Positions 42,613-51,721 of a stretch of 64,000 nucleotides of DNA are shown here, piece after piece. The stretch lies in NCBI RefSeq assembly GCF_900890425.1, contig NZ_CAAHFG010000001.1, forward strand, positions 3,472,001-3,536,000. The letters run 5' to 3'. A model generated the notes under the pieces. It saw only the letters and a program-made list of their open reading frames with translations. It searched no databases and had not been told where the DNA came from. The position numbers and the translations under genes were made by a program. This DNA is from Pontiella desulfatans (lineage in GTDB: Bacteria; Verrucomicrobiota; Kiritimatiellia; Kiritimatiellales; Pontiellaceae). Within the stretch, counting starts at the first letter, position 1, and each line of letters begins with the position of its first letter.

Positions 42613-45258
42613 ATGTCTAAAACCATCATCGCCCTTCTATCGCTTACCATCACATCCTTCGCAGCCAAACCGAACTGGAAGGTTGTACACAACCCCGGAC
42701 CGGAACAATCGCCTTCCGTAGTCGGCTTTGCCGTTCAGGACTTCGGTGCAAAGGGAGACGGCAAGACCGATGATACGGTTGCCTTCCAGCAGGCGCTGGA
42801 CGCGATGGCGAAACAGGGCGGCGGCGCGGTCTACGCCCCCGCCGGACATTATGCCTTTCACGGACACCTCACCATTCCCCGAAACGTCACACTGCGCGGC
42901 GACTGGGCGGATCCGACCTTAAATCCGGAAATCAAAGGTACCATTCTAAACGTTTACACGGACAAAGGGCTTGAAGAAGGTACGGCGTTCATTTCCATGC
43001 TCGACGGCACCGGCGTGAAAAACCTCTCCATTTGGTATCCGGAACAGGTCGCCGACAAAATCGTCCCCTACCCGGCGGCCATCGAACAGGTTCCGATCGA
43101 GGAGTGGCAGGGAAATAACCATTGTGTCACGCTCGAAAATGTGACGCTGGTCAATCCATACCAAGGCTTCAAATCCGGTCCTGAAAACCTCTGCCTGCAC
43201 TATCTGCGAAACGTCCACGGCACCCCGCTGAAAAAAGGCGTATTTATCCACCACTGCACCGACATCGGCCGCATGGAAAGCGTCCACTTTTCCCCCGAAA
43301 CCTGGATCAACTCCGGCCTGCCGGGTGCGCCGAAATTCGCAAATAAATTCCGCAAATGGCTGCTGAAAAACGGAACCGCTATCCATATCGGACGCAGCGA
43401 TTGGGAATACGCCGCCTTCATCACCATCCGCGGCTACAACACCGGCCTGTTCGTTAATGAAATAAATAACATGGGCGGCAACTCCCAGTTCTATGCCCTC
43501 GACATCTCAAACTGCGAAACCGCCTTCTACAACGAAGCCGCCAACGGCATCGGCTACGCCTTCGCCAACTGCAAACTCAAAGGCAACCAAATCGGCGTCA
43601 AAACCGGCAAACGGCTCGGCGGCCCCATCCTGATGCACGACTGCACCATTGCCGGCGGCGACCACGCCATCATCAATGCCGGGCGCGGACGCGTTGCCCT
43701 CCAGCACTGCACTATTGAAGCAGGCGACATCACCTTCTCCAACGGAACCCTCGCCATGGTTGACTCCGAACTGGAAGACAAAGACTCCGCCATCCGCCTC
43801 GAAAAAGGCTGCACCGCCGCCACGATCCTCGGCAACCGCTTCAACAGACGGAAGCCAAACATCCAGTTTGACTCGGCAAACGAAAACATCGTCATCGACC
43901 ACGAGCAAATGGAATTCGCAAAAATGCCCGTGCTCAAGCGTCCGCCGGCGCGCGGCCACAAACCGGCAAAGAACGACCTCTTCGTCGTCGATCTGCCGAC
44001 CGACTGGAAAACCGACTGCACCGCAAAAATCCAGGCCACGCTCGATAAAGCCGGAACGAACGGCGGCGGCATTGTGTTTATTCCCGCCGGCTACTATCTC
44101 CTTAAGGGTGAATTGACCGTGCCCACCGGCGTCGAGCTGCGCGGCTGCGCGGAAGTCCCCACCCACAGTATGTCCGAAGGCACCACGCTCATGCCCGTCG
44201 GAAACCGCGGCAAAGCCGACGCCGCCCCCGCTGTCGCCCTCATGGAAAAATCGGGCATCCGGGGGATACATTTCTACTACCCCGAACAGGAGTGGGACAA
44301 CATCAAGCCCTACCCCTTCACCATTCAGAGCCGCGGAAGCGATGTATACGTCATTTATGTCAACGGCGTGAATCCTTACCAGTTTGTCGACTTCAAAACC
44401 TACCGCTCCGACCGTCACTTCGCCGATTATATCGGCGGCGCCGGCATCCAGGTCGGCATCCAGATCGGCGGAGGATCCAAAGACGGCGTGGTTGCCCACA
44501 CCCAATTTAATACCCACTACTGGCTGCGCTCTAACCACGACGCCAAATTCCAGCCGGAGGTCGTCAAAAACACCGATAAAAAATGGGCAGGCCTCTGGAA
44601 ATACCAGAAAAGCAACCTCGACGCGCTCGCCATCGGTGACTGCGAAAACGAACTGCTGTTTGAAAACTTTGTCTACGGATCTAAATACGGACTCCTTTAC
44701 CGCGAAGAAAATGGACGCTCGCCGCGCAACAGCCTCACCATCGGTCACGGCACCGACGGCTCGCGCATCAGCCTCTATGTCGAATCTGCCAACAAAGAGC
44801 CGATCAGCCTCATCAACGCCAAACTCGTCTGCATGGATCACTTTGGCGGTGATATCAAACCCGACCACGTAACCAACAACAAATCCTACGCTTGGGTTGG
44901 AAAAGAGGTAAAGAGCGGCATCCAGATGTTCAACACCATGATGTGGGGCAAGCCAAACTACACGGCGCGTGTCGATGGCGGAAAACTCACCCTGCAGGTC
45001 GCCACCTACGTCCGGCCCGGCGACGGGATCCTCGTCAATGGCGGTGCACTCGACATGATCAACAACCACATGATGCGCCCCACCGAAAGCACCCTGAACT
45101 TTGAAACGCTGAATAAGCCGGTCCGCCTGATCGGCTCCTCCATGGCCGAAGGCTTCAACATCAACAAAAAGCCGCGCGCCGAAAAAAGCGGCACCTTCGA
45201 AAACGGAAACCTCCACCTCAAAGGCGTTGTCATCAACAAGGATATTACAAAAAACTAA
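42613..45258 (+). CDS. Secreted double beta-helix protein, pectate-lyase-3 type
   Basis: 881 residues, paralogue of 6865-9522. Signal peptide 1-17 (TIIALLSLTITSFAA). First pectate-lyase-3 entry near 40-95 (VQDFGAKGDGKTDDTVAFQQ, then NVTLRGDW). Second near 455-520 (TDWKTDCTAKIQATLDKAG, then PTGVELRG). Each is followed by right-handed helix repeats rich in Asn and Gly. Probably a lyase, hydrolase or epimerase on an extracellular acidic glycan; which cannot be told. Starts 132 bp after GH130 with AAAAGGTAACT as ribosome-binding site. No sulfatase follows, unlike the first copy. Confidence 0.85.
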   Translation: MSKTIIALLSLTITSFAAKPNWKVVHNPGPEQSPSVVGFAVQDFGAKGDGKTDDTVAFQQALDAMAKQGGGAVYAPAGHYAFHGHLTIPRNVTLRGDWADPTLNPEIKGTILNVYTDKGLEEGTAFISMLDGTGVKNLSIWYPEQVADKIVPYPAAIEQVPIEEWQGNNHCVTLENVTLVNPYQGFKSGPENLCLHYLRNVHGTPLKKGVFIHHCTDIGRMESVHFSPETWINSGLPGAPKFANKFRKWLLKNGTAIHIGRSDWEYAAFITIRGYNTGLFVNEINNMGGNSQFYALDISNCETAFYNEAANGIGYAFANCKLKGNQIGVKTGKRLGGPILMHDCTIAGGDHAIINAGRGRVALQHCTIEAGDITFSNGTLAMVDSELEDKDSAIRLEKGCTAATILGNRFNRRKPNIQFDSANENIVIDHEQMEFAKMPVLKRPPARGHKPAKNDLFVVDLPTDWKTDCTAKIQATLDKAGTNGGGIVFIPAGYYLLKGELTVPTGVELRGCAEVPTHSMSEGTTLMPVGNRGKADAAPAVALMEKSGIRGIHFYYPEQEWDNIKPYPFTIQSRGSDVYVIYVNGVNPYQFVDFKTYRSDRHFADYIGGAGIQVGIQIGGGSKDGVVAHTQFNTHYWLRSNHDAKFQPEVVKNTDKKWAGLWKYQKSNLDALAIGDCENELLFENFVYGSKYGLLYREENGRSPRNSLTIGHGTDGSRISLYVESANKEPISLINAKLVCMDHFGGDIKPDHVTNNKSYAWVGKEVKSGIQMFNTMMWGKPNYTARVDGGKLTLQVATYVRPGDGILVNGGALDMINNHMMRPTESTLNFETLNKPVRLIGSSMAEGFNINKKPRAEKSGTFENGNLHLKGVVINKDITKN

Positions 45259-45416
45259 CTTATGAATGCGTAGCTTTGCAGAAGACCGCAGAATGAATGA
45301 TTATGGCGTAACAACCTTACAGTATTATGGTTAGAACAGAGAACACAGGCGGATATATTGAATATCCCCGTCTGTCCGCATCGTCGGCAGGGACGGACCG
45401 CCGACCGAGCCCTACC

Positions 45417-45744
45417 TCAGGGATACTGAACTTCAACGCGGTAGAAGAATGATGTGGGCAGGGAGAGCTCGATGTCGCGAGCGCGCCGATGTTAGTGGCC
45501 ACGTTCCAATCCGCCGGATCCAATTCAGGCGATTCCGAGACGGTATAACTGCGCCCTGCTTTGCCGTTCCACTTCATGGCACCGGATGTGGTCGGCAGCA
45601 GCGTAAAGATCGAATCGGCTCTGGCGGCATCGGTTCCGGCAAGCGCCTCTTCTGGATCCGTGAAGGCGGCGCCGTCAGATTGCCGGAGGAGGCGCAGATA
45701 TAGTTGCGTTCTTTCGCGGTTAAAATCTCTGCTGCGCAGCCGCG
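45417..45744 (-). pseudogene. Broken tail module next to 45745-47040
   Basis: From about 45690 the minus strand encodes DGAAFTDPEEALAGTDAARA, then IFTLLPTTSGAMKWNGKAGR and SYTVSESPELDPADWNVAT. The frame then breaks near 45480 and continues in another frame as DIELSLPTSFFYRVEVQYP and a stop. This is the tail-module type found at the C-termini of secreted proteins here. It lies directly after the stop of the 45745 gene. The rest of the 45259-45416 gap shows nothing. A stem AATCTCT/AGAGATT (45724-45753) spans the junction. Confidence 0.65.
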
Positions 45745-47040
45745 TTAGAGATTACTCCATAATTCTTTAATCACAACCTCCAGGTCCGTACCGGTCGAGC
45801 AATGTTCTTTCAGGTTCGCCTGAAAGCGTCTGAAGATTTCATTCTTCTTGAGCTGATAGATCCGGTTCCCCGGCATTTCCAAATATCCGACGCTGTCATG
45901 TTCCTTCAGCCAGTTGAAGGCGTAGCGCAGCCATTGATTGCGCTGAGCCTCATCCAATGACGCAAACCAGCTCATTTCGTCATATCCCCAGACCCAATGA
46001 CTGTCGAGGTCAGCAACCCCGGGATTCCGCGCACCTCCGAAGATATCAAATTCGACCAGATAGGGGATGCGTTTGCAGGACCATCCACTGGGAGTGATTC
46101 CTCCCGGAGTTTTCCCGTAAATCGAGCTAATATGGCCCACTTCCAGCAGCCCACCGCCTTCATTGGCAAGGTCCTCTTTCACCCGCAAGGGGAATGAGGA
46201 AAAGTCAAAAAGGAAATGACCATCTGCCGTCTTCAGACCAAAGGTGTTCGATTCCATGTGTGCGTCACATAGGACAGTGCCTCGCCGAGCGTGCTTCAAG
46301 GCATAAGCCCGGACCTTGCCCAGCACCGTCTGCCAGCCTTTATAATCATTGCGCTTGTCAGCCCTGCCTATTTTTGACGCTTGCCCCCAGTGAATCGCTT
46401 CGACCCCGATATCGATGTACTGCTTGGCCATAAAGAAGAAGAACATCTGCGTTTCCAGGCGGGTGATATCCGGAATACTAAAGTTTTTGGGCCAGTTTTC
46501 GGACCGGGCCCAAAACCAGCCATCGGGATTGAGCATCGCGTCATAGCTGAAGTTCCGTTTTTCCGGCTTCATTCCGAACTCTTCAAACACCCAGTCCGGG
46601 ATCGGGACTACATTTACTTTTTCAGAAATACATTCAAAGATCCCGGCCTGAAAAATAACGGTTGGATCCTCACGATGGACCGCTTCCATTTTTTTCTCTG
46701 CCGCAACCAGCCAGCCGGGCTTATTAAACAACTGCGGGCTATTCCACTGCTTGACGGCGCGGCCGACAAACTTGGCCCCGACATTCAGAATCATGCGGAC
46801 GTCATCATCCGCATCATGATAGACCGCTGGATTATTGTAATAGCCGTCTGAATGCAGGCATTCTTCAATGGTAATCGCACGGGACAGATAATTTTCCAGC
46901 ACCTCCCGTGAGATCACCCCATCACTAAACGCGTAGTTGCGCTGGTCGCCCGATTGAGAGGCGGCCTCGGTCGCCTGCAAGGATCCCGCGCCCACCACCA
47001 TCGCCATACAAAGAAGTGTCGACCTGTTCCAGCGCATCAT
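45745..47040 (-). CDS. Secreted protein of unknown activity, short paralogue
   Basis: 431 residues from ATGATG at 47040, chosen because GAGGAAACAA precedes it and a signal peptide follows (STLLCMAMVVGAGSLQATEA). The open frame to 47178 lacks a site. The family was not recognised. Features include SRAITIEECLHSDGYYN, DITRLETQMFFFFMAKQYID and IGVEAIHWGQ, RRGTVLCDAHME, and SHWVWGYDEMSWF. The alternating strands and helices with conserved Glu, Asp, His and Trp suggest a TIM-barrel glycoside hydrolase. It aligns with the N-terminal half of 47218-50298 and stops exactly where LamG begins there (KELWSNL versus KELWSAGTVGFW). Confidence 0.75.
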   Translation of the reverse strand: MMRWNRSTLLCMAMVVGAGSLQATEAASQSGDQRNYAFSDGVISREVLENYLSRAITIEECLHSDGYYNNPAVYHDADDDVRMILNVGAKFVGRAVKQWNSPQLFNKPGWLVAAEKKMEAVHREDPTVIFQAGIFECISEKVNVVPIPDWVFEEFGMKPEKRNFSYDAMLNPDGWFWARSENWPKNFSIPDITRLETQMFFFFMAKQYIDIGVEAIHWGQASKIGRADKRNDYKGWQTVLGKVRAYALKHARRGTVLCDAHMESNTFGLKTADGHFLFDFSSFPLRVKEDLANEGGGLLEVGHISSIYGKTPGGITPSGWSCKRIPYLVEFDIFGGARNPGVADLDSHWVWGYDEMSWFASLDEAQRNQWLRYAFNWLKEHDSVGYLEMPGNRIYQLKKNEIFRRFQANLKEHCSTGTDLEVVIKELWSNL

Positions 47041-47217
47041 TTGTTTCCTCATCGAATAAACCACGGCGGTCATACCGTTCACATCGCGCCTGCCGGTCGG
47101 GGCGCAGCCGACCGCAAACGAGTCACCGTAGTTGCGGCCGTCCGCAGAAACCTTAATAAGCTCTGTACCCGTATTCATAAAACCTCCATATAAATGTAAA
47201 TATATAAAAATCGGTTC

Positions 47218-50200
47218 TTATTCCACCAGCAGCTTAATGAACAGTTGGTCGTCCGCGGTTCCGACTGTATTGCTGTAGCTGCCCAGCTCTCCGCTCTCGT
47301 CGGTAATCGCAACGGGGCCGGTATTGGTTCCCCAACTGCCCTCGACCAAATTGGTGGTTGTCAGCACATAATACTGCAGGGCGCTGTCGCCAACTATCGA
47401 GAACAGGTAGTCCCCGGAATCAAACGAAGGCTGCGTTCCGATATCCCCCGAATTGGTCGGATTTCCGCCAAAGACATATTCGCCCCAGTCGGTGAGTTCA
47501 TCGTTGTCCGCATTGGCGGACGGATCACCGGAAAGGTCATACTGATCGACAAACGCATCAAACCCGCCCGGGTCGGCCACGGCGATGGAAGCAACCAGCA
47601 ACTCGGACCGGCTCAGCGCCCCGGCGCTCAAACGGACCTCATCCAAGTAGCGGACCGCCTTGTTGTTTGCAGAACCATTCAGCAAGAAAGAATTCGTTGT
47701 ATTCTGAATAGAGTTTACCCCGGCAATGGTTTTCTCAGCGCTCAACAGATCCCCACCATCGGTCAGGTTCTGGTAATAGAGCGTTACCGCTGTATTGCTC
47801 ACACCCGGTGTCACGACGGCTCCAATGTAATAATCAACCGATCCCGCAAAAGAGTTCGTTCCATCGAGCTTGGCCTGCGCAGTTGCCCAGTTGCTGATGG
47901 CTGTATCCCATATCCCAAAGATAAGGTCACCCGTTCCTTCATGAAGAGTTACGCGCCACTCTTCAGCCTTTGAGGCAACGATTTGAAAACCATTCCCCGC
48001 CGTTGGCGTTACGAACGCTTCGAACGAAAAGGCGTTGGCTCCGAAATCAAACAGATTCGTATCGCCAACGGCCCAGTGATTCCCCCTGGCATTAAAAAAA
48101 GAAACCCCGGCGTTCGTCACGCCACTCTGTGGGATGGTCGGCAAATACACGCCGTCGCCGGTGGAAGGACGAGCCACACCCTTTGGATAGTCGGCACCGC
48201 CAGTAGGCGCACCCGCAATCCGTTGGGTCAGATCCAACCTGTTTCCGCTGGAATCATGCGTGGCGACACCTGGCTCAAAACGCCAATAGCCGAGTTCGGG
48301 CACGGTTGCAAGCAACTCGGACCGGCTCAGCGCCCCGTAGCTCAAACGAACCTCATCCATATAGTCCACCGCCTGGAAGTTTTGCGAACCATTCAGCAAG
48401 AAATCATTCGTTGTATTATTGATAGAATTTAATCCGGCAATCGTTGTATCCACGCTCAACAAATCTCCCCCATCGGTCAGGTTCCGATAATAGAGTGTCA
48501 GTGCGGTATCGGTATCGCCCGGATCCACAACCGCGGCAATATAAAAATCTTTCCCCGTCGCAAAGGTCGTATTTCCATCAAATGTATTCTTCGCATCCAC
48601 CCAGTCATTGGTTGCGCTATCCCATAGCGACACAGTCAGAAGTCCATTGGCGCTATGAATGCTAACCTTCCACTCTTCGTCCTTTATTGCAACCTGCTGA
48701 AAGCCCTGATCCGATGGCGTCACGAACGTTTCGAATGTGAAACCGCCGCCTCCGAAATCAAAGAGGTTCGTATCGGCAACGGCCCAATGGTTCCCTTTGG
48801 CGTTAAAATATGAAACCCCGGTGTTCGCCGCCACGGTCTGAGGAATGGTCGATAAAAAAGAGCCTGCGCCGGATTCATTACGGGCGACTCCCTCTGGATA
48901 GCCGGAACCGCCACCGGAGGCACCCGCAATCCGTTGCGTCAGATTCAACCCGTTCCCGCTGGAATCATTTGTAACGGCACCCGTCTCAAAACGCCAGAAT
49001 CCCACCGTACCCGCACTCCATAATTCTTTAATTACAACCTCCAGATCCGTCCCGGTCGAGCAGTGTTGTTTCAAGTTCGCCCGGAAGCGTGACCAACTAC
49101 CCTCAACCGTGAGTTTGTGACGCCGGTTCCCCGGCATTTCCAGATATCCCATGTTGTCATGCTTCTTCAACCAGCTGAAGGCATAGCGCAGAAATTCGTT
49201 GCGACGGGCCTCATCCAGTGACCCAAACCAGCTTATTTCGTCATAGCCCCAAACCCAATGGCTGTTGAGGTCAGGAACCCCGGGATTGAGCACACCTCCG
49301 AAGTTATCAAACTCGACCAGATAGGGAATGCGTTTGCAGGACCATCCGCTGGGAGTGATTCCGCCCGGAGTTTTCCCGTAAATCGAGCTAATATGCCCCA
49401 CTTCCAGCAGCCCGCCGCCCTCGTTGGCAAGGTCCTCTTTCACCCGCAAGGGGAATGAGGAAAAGTCACACAGGAAATGACCATCTGCCGTCTTCAGGCC
49501 ATAGTTGGACATGTGTGCGTCACACAGGACCGTGCCTCGCCGGGCGTGGTCGCGGGCATACGCCCGAACTTTGCCCAGCACCGTCTGCCAGGCGGTATAA
49601 TCATTATTGTGGTCCCCCATGGCCATGAGCGACATTTGCCCCCAGTGAATGGCCTCGATCCCGATATCGATGTACTGCCTGGCCATAAAGTAAAAGAACA
49701 GCTGCGTTTCCAAGCGAGTAATATCCGGAACACTAAAGCCCTTGTCCCATCCCGGGGTCCCGGCCACATAGTTCCCATTGAGATTGAGCATCGCTTCATA
49801 GTTGAAGTTCCGTTGTTCCACGCTCATTCCGAATTCTTCAAACACCCAGTCCGGGATCGGGACGACATTTACTTTGTCAGTGACACTCTCAAAGATTGCG
49901 GCCTGAAAAATAACGGTGGGATCCTCCTGATGGACCGCTTCCATTTTCGTCTTCGCTGCGGCGAGCCAGCCGGGCTCATTAAACAGAGCCGGTTTGTCCC
50001 ACTGAAAAATGGATCGGCCGACAAATTTGGCCCCGGTATTCAGAATCATGCGGAGATCATCATCCGAATCCTCATAGGGCATCCCACTATTGTACAAGCC
50101 GTTTGAATGCAGACATTCCGCAATGGTAATCGCACGGGAGAGGTAATTTTCCAGCACCTCCTGTGAGATCTCCCCATCAAGAAACGCGTAATTGCGATGA

Positions 50201-50298
50201 TCGGCCGGGGGAGAGACAGCCTCGGTTGCCTGCGTCAAGAACCCCGCTCCCACCACCATCGCCACACAAAGAAGTTTCGAACTATTCCAGCGCATCAT
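47218..50298 (-). CDS. Secreted protein: unknown barrel-like domain, two LamG domains and tail
   Basis: 1026 residues from ATGATG at 50298 (AGGAAACA before it). A signal peptide (LLCVAMVVGAGFLTQATEA) is followed by the same unknown domain as in 45745-47040 (to about 430). LamG-like domain 1 opens TVGFWRFETGAVTNDSSGNG and LamG-like domain 2 opens LGYWRFEPGVATHDSSGN; the two are close repeats of each other (about 430-660 and 665-900). A tail module follows (ANADNDELTDWGEYVFGGNP, then TTNLVEGSWG, ending FIKLLVE). The LamG pair should bind glycan. The N-domain may be a glycosidase, but no known catalytic motif was identified. Confidence 0.78.
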   Translation of the reverse strand: MMRWNSSKLLCVAMVVGAGFLTQATEAVSPPADHRNYAFLDGEISQEVLENYLSRAITIAECLHSNGLYNSGMPYEDSDDDLRMILNTGAKFVGRSIFQWDKPALFNEPGWLAAAKTKMEAVHQEDPTVIFQAAIFESVTDKVNVVPIPDWVFEEFGMSVEQRNFNYEAMLNLNGNYVAGTPGWDKGFSVPDITRLETQLFFYFMARQYIDIGIEAIHWGQMSLMAMGDHNNDYTAWQTVLGKVRAYARDHARRGTVLCDAHMSNYGLKTADGHFLCDFSSFPLRVKEDLANEGGGLLEVGHISSIYGKTPGGITPSGWSCKRIPYLVEFDNFGGVLNPGVPDLNSHWVWGYDEISWFGSLDEARRNEFLRYAFSWLKKHDNMGYLEMPGNRRHKLTVEGSWSRFRANLKQHCSTGTDLEVVIKELWSAGTVGFWRFETGAVTNDSSGNGLNLTQRIAGASGGGSGYPEGVARNESGAGSFLSTIPQTVAANTGVSYFNAKGNHWAVADTNLFDFGGGGFTFETFVTPSDQGFQQVAIKDEEWKVSIHSANGLLTVSLWDSATNDWVDAKNTFDGNTTFATGKDFYIAAVVDPGDTDTALTLYYRNLTDGGDLLSVDTTIAGLNSINNTTNDFLLNGSQNFQAVDYMDEVRLSYGALSRSELLATVPELGYWRFEPGVATHDSSGNRLDLTQRIAGAPTGGADYPKGVARPSTGDGVYLPTIPQSGVTNAGVSFFNARGNHWAVGDTNLFDFGANAFSFEAFVTPTAGNGFQIVASKAEEWRVTLHEGTGDLIFGIWDTAISNWATAQAKLDGTNSFAGSVDYYIGAVVTPGVSNTAVTLYYQNLTDGGDLLSAEKTIAGVNSIQNTTNSFLLNGSANNKAVRYLDEVRLSAGALSRSELLVASIAVADPGGFDAFVDQYDLSGDPSANADNDELTDWGEYVFGGNPTNSGDIGTQPSFDSGDYLFSIVGDSALQYYVLTTTNLVEGSWGTNTGPVAITDESGELGSYSNTVGTADDQLFIKLLVE

Positions 50299-50379
50299 TT
50301 GTTTCCTCATCGAATTAAACACGGCGTTCATACCGTTCACCCTAAAACTCTATTTAGGACCTAGAAACTACAATTCCGC

Positions 50380-50476
50380 CTGTCGCGACCACAGCTTGAT
50401 TGCGTTGAATCAAGATGTGAATTTGTTGAAGGGAACCGGCCTGACGCTCGAAGAGATCGCCCGCGCCGCCGGCTAA
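50380..50476 (+). pseudogene. C-terminal fragment of an unidentified gene
   Basis: Plus-strand frame reads DHSLIALNQDVNLLKGTG, then LTLEEIARAAG and stop, with nothing in frame upstream. The 53 bp from 50404 to 50456 recur at 60710-60762 with two differences. Its source family was not recognised. Confidence 0.5.
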
Positions 50477-50750
50477 TCCCTCCGTTGCGCATATGGAAGG
50501 TAAACGGTGACGGCGAGTTCCCCGTTCGTCGGAAGAATCTGCATGTCGCCCCCGAAGACTCAACCTTTCTGCCTGAAAAACGGCATTTCAAATGTGGCCG
50601 ACGCGGAAATGCCAGCTGGCGAATAAGTTCGGCAGCACGGCATCATCGGGACATTCGAGCGCGGGAAGGCGGCGTACGGCGGGATGCCCCCGGCTCGACC
50701 TTGCGACACCCAGAGTCAGCCCCAAGGGCGGGGCGACACAGCTCCTGCGG
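50477..50750. other. Gap without recognised gene
   Basis: GC-rich stretch holding only short shadow frames. No repeat copy or hairpin of note was seen beyond the fragment before it. Confidence 0.5.
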
Positions 50751-51686
50751 TTAAAAAGGTTTCGCCCCAATCAAATGGATATAATCCATATTTTTGCCCT
50801 TCTCCTTATTTAATTGAATAAGCGGAGCTAACTCGTCAAACAGCACGCGGTTGACGATCTTATGATCGGGAGTAACCTCCAGCAGCTGCACCTTCTGCTG
50901 TTCGGGATCGGTTGTATGATAATCCGCATTACACAAGATAAAATTGCCATTCTCCAGCTGTTGCGCCCCCCCGGCAAAACAGATCTCAATGTCAGGATGA
51001 GTCTGTTTAGAAAACTCCCACACGGCGTTGCCGTCTGCATCGATTTCAAGCCACCGGCCATCAAACCCAGTTGAAACCAGCAGGTTTCCATCGTCCAGTT
51101 CAAGAACTTCGAAACTGTGCAACATGCCTTGACCCTGCGGCTTTCCATACCGTTTTAAGTCAATCTCCCGGTGGAGTTTGCCGGCGGCATCCACTTCGAT
51201 TATTTTGTCAGGAAGCATGGCAACCAGATAGTTCCCACGTCTGTTTTTACGGCCCAGTCGATAGCGCCAATGAATTTTTTCGGATGTAGAAGGCAGGGGC
51301 ACCTCGACAACAATGTCGTTGTCCTTGTTCACCTCCACTAGCCGATTATTACCGGAATCAATCATTAAGACATTGCCATTCTCCAAGGGCTGGCAGGCGT
51401 CGATCTCCACGCCTCTCTTCTTTTCCAAAACATATTCCCACACAATCTTTTTTTGAGGCGTGACCTCATGAACACCACATCGTGTCGAAAACAGAACATG
51501 TCCTGATTCCAGCGGCCAGGCATCGTATAACCCGCCTGCGTTTGCCTGGTAAACCCAGCTCACCGTTTTGTCCGGTTCCAGAACAAATACTTTATTTCCG
51601 CCGGCGACTAACAACCGCGGCAGTTGTGCAAAAGCGGCTGTTACGGAACAGATTAGAATGACTGACAGCGCGGCTGTTTTTCTCAT
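50751..51686 (-). CDS. Secreted small beta-propeller protein
   Basis: 311 residues, signal peptide 1-20 (LSVILICSVTAAFA). Repeated blade-like units: LLVAGGNKVFVLEPDKTVSW, then HVLFSTRCGVHEVTPQKKIV, GNVLMIDSGNNRLVEVN, GNYLVAMLPDKIIEVDA, GNLLVSTGFDGRWLEIDADG, GNFILCNADYHTTD. The pattern matches PQQ/NHL or arylsulfotransferase-like propellers. No catalytic residues could be named. It lies 35 bp downstream of the large fusion gene and probably shares its transcript, perhaps as a partner in a periplasmic complex. Confidence 0.75.
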   Translation of the reverse strand: MRKTAALSVILICSVTAAFAQLPRLLVAGGNKVFVLEPDKTVSWVYQANAGGLYDAWPLESGHVLFSTRCGVHEVTPQKKIVWEYVLEKKRGVEIDACQPLENGNVLMIDSGNNRLVEVNKDNDIVVEVPLPSTSEKIHWRYRLGRKNRRGNYLVAMLPDKIIEVDAAGKLHREIDLKRYGKPQGQGMLHSFEVLELDDGNLLVSTGFDGRWLEIDADGNAVWEFSKQTHPDIEICFAGGAQQLENGNFILCNADYHTTDPEQQKVQLLEVTPDHKIVNRVLFDELAPLIQLNKEKGKNMDYIHLIGAKPF

Positions 51687-51721
51687 AGTGCCTCTTTCTG
51701 GCCCGTCAGAGCCGGGTTGGG

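Noticed and set aside
42945-42958. LacI-like TCTAAACGTTTACA
   Set aside because: Lies inside the beta-helix coding region, where the codons for LNVYT explain it, and not near a start codon.
43507-45216. 569-codon minus-strand frame
   Set aside because: Antisense shadow of the second beta-helix gene, which has a signal peptide and two pectate-lyase-3 entries.
47041-47178. 46-residue extension of the 45745 gene
   Set aside because: No ribosome-binding site at 47178. The internal ATGATG has one and is shared with the paralogue.
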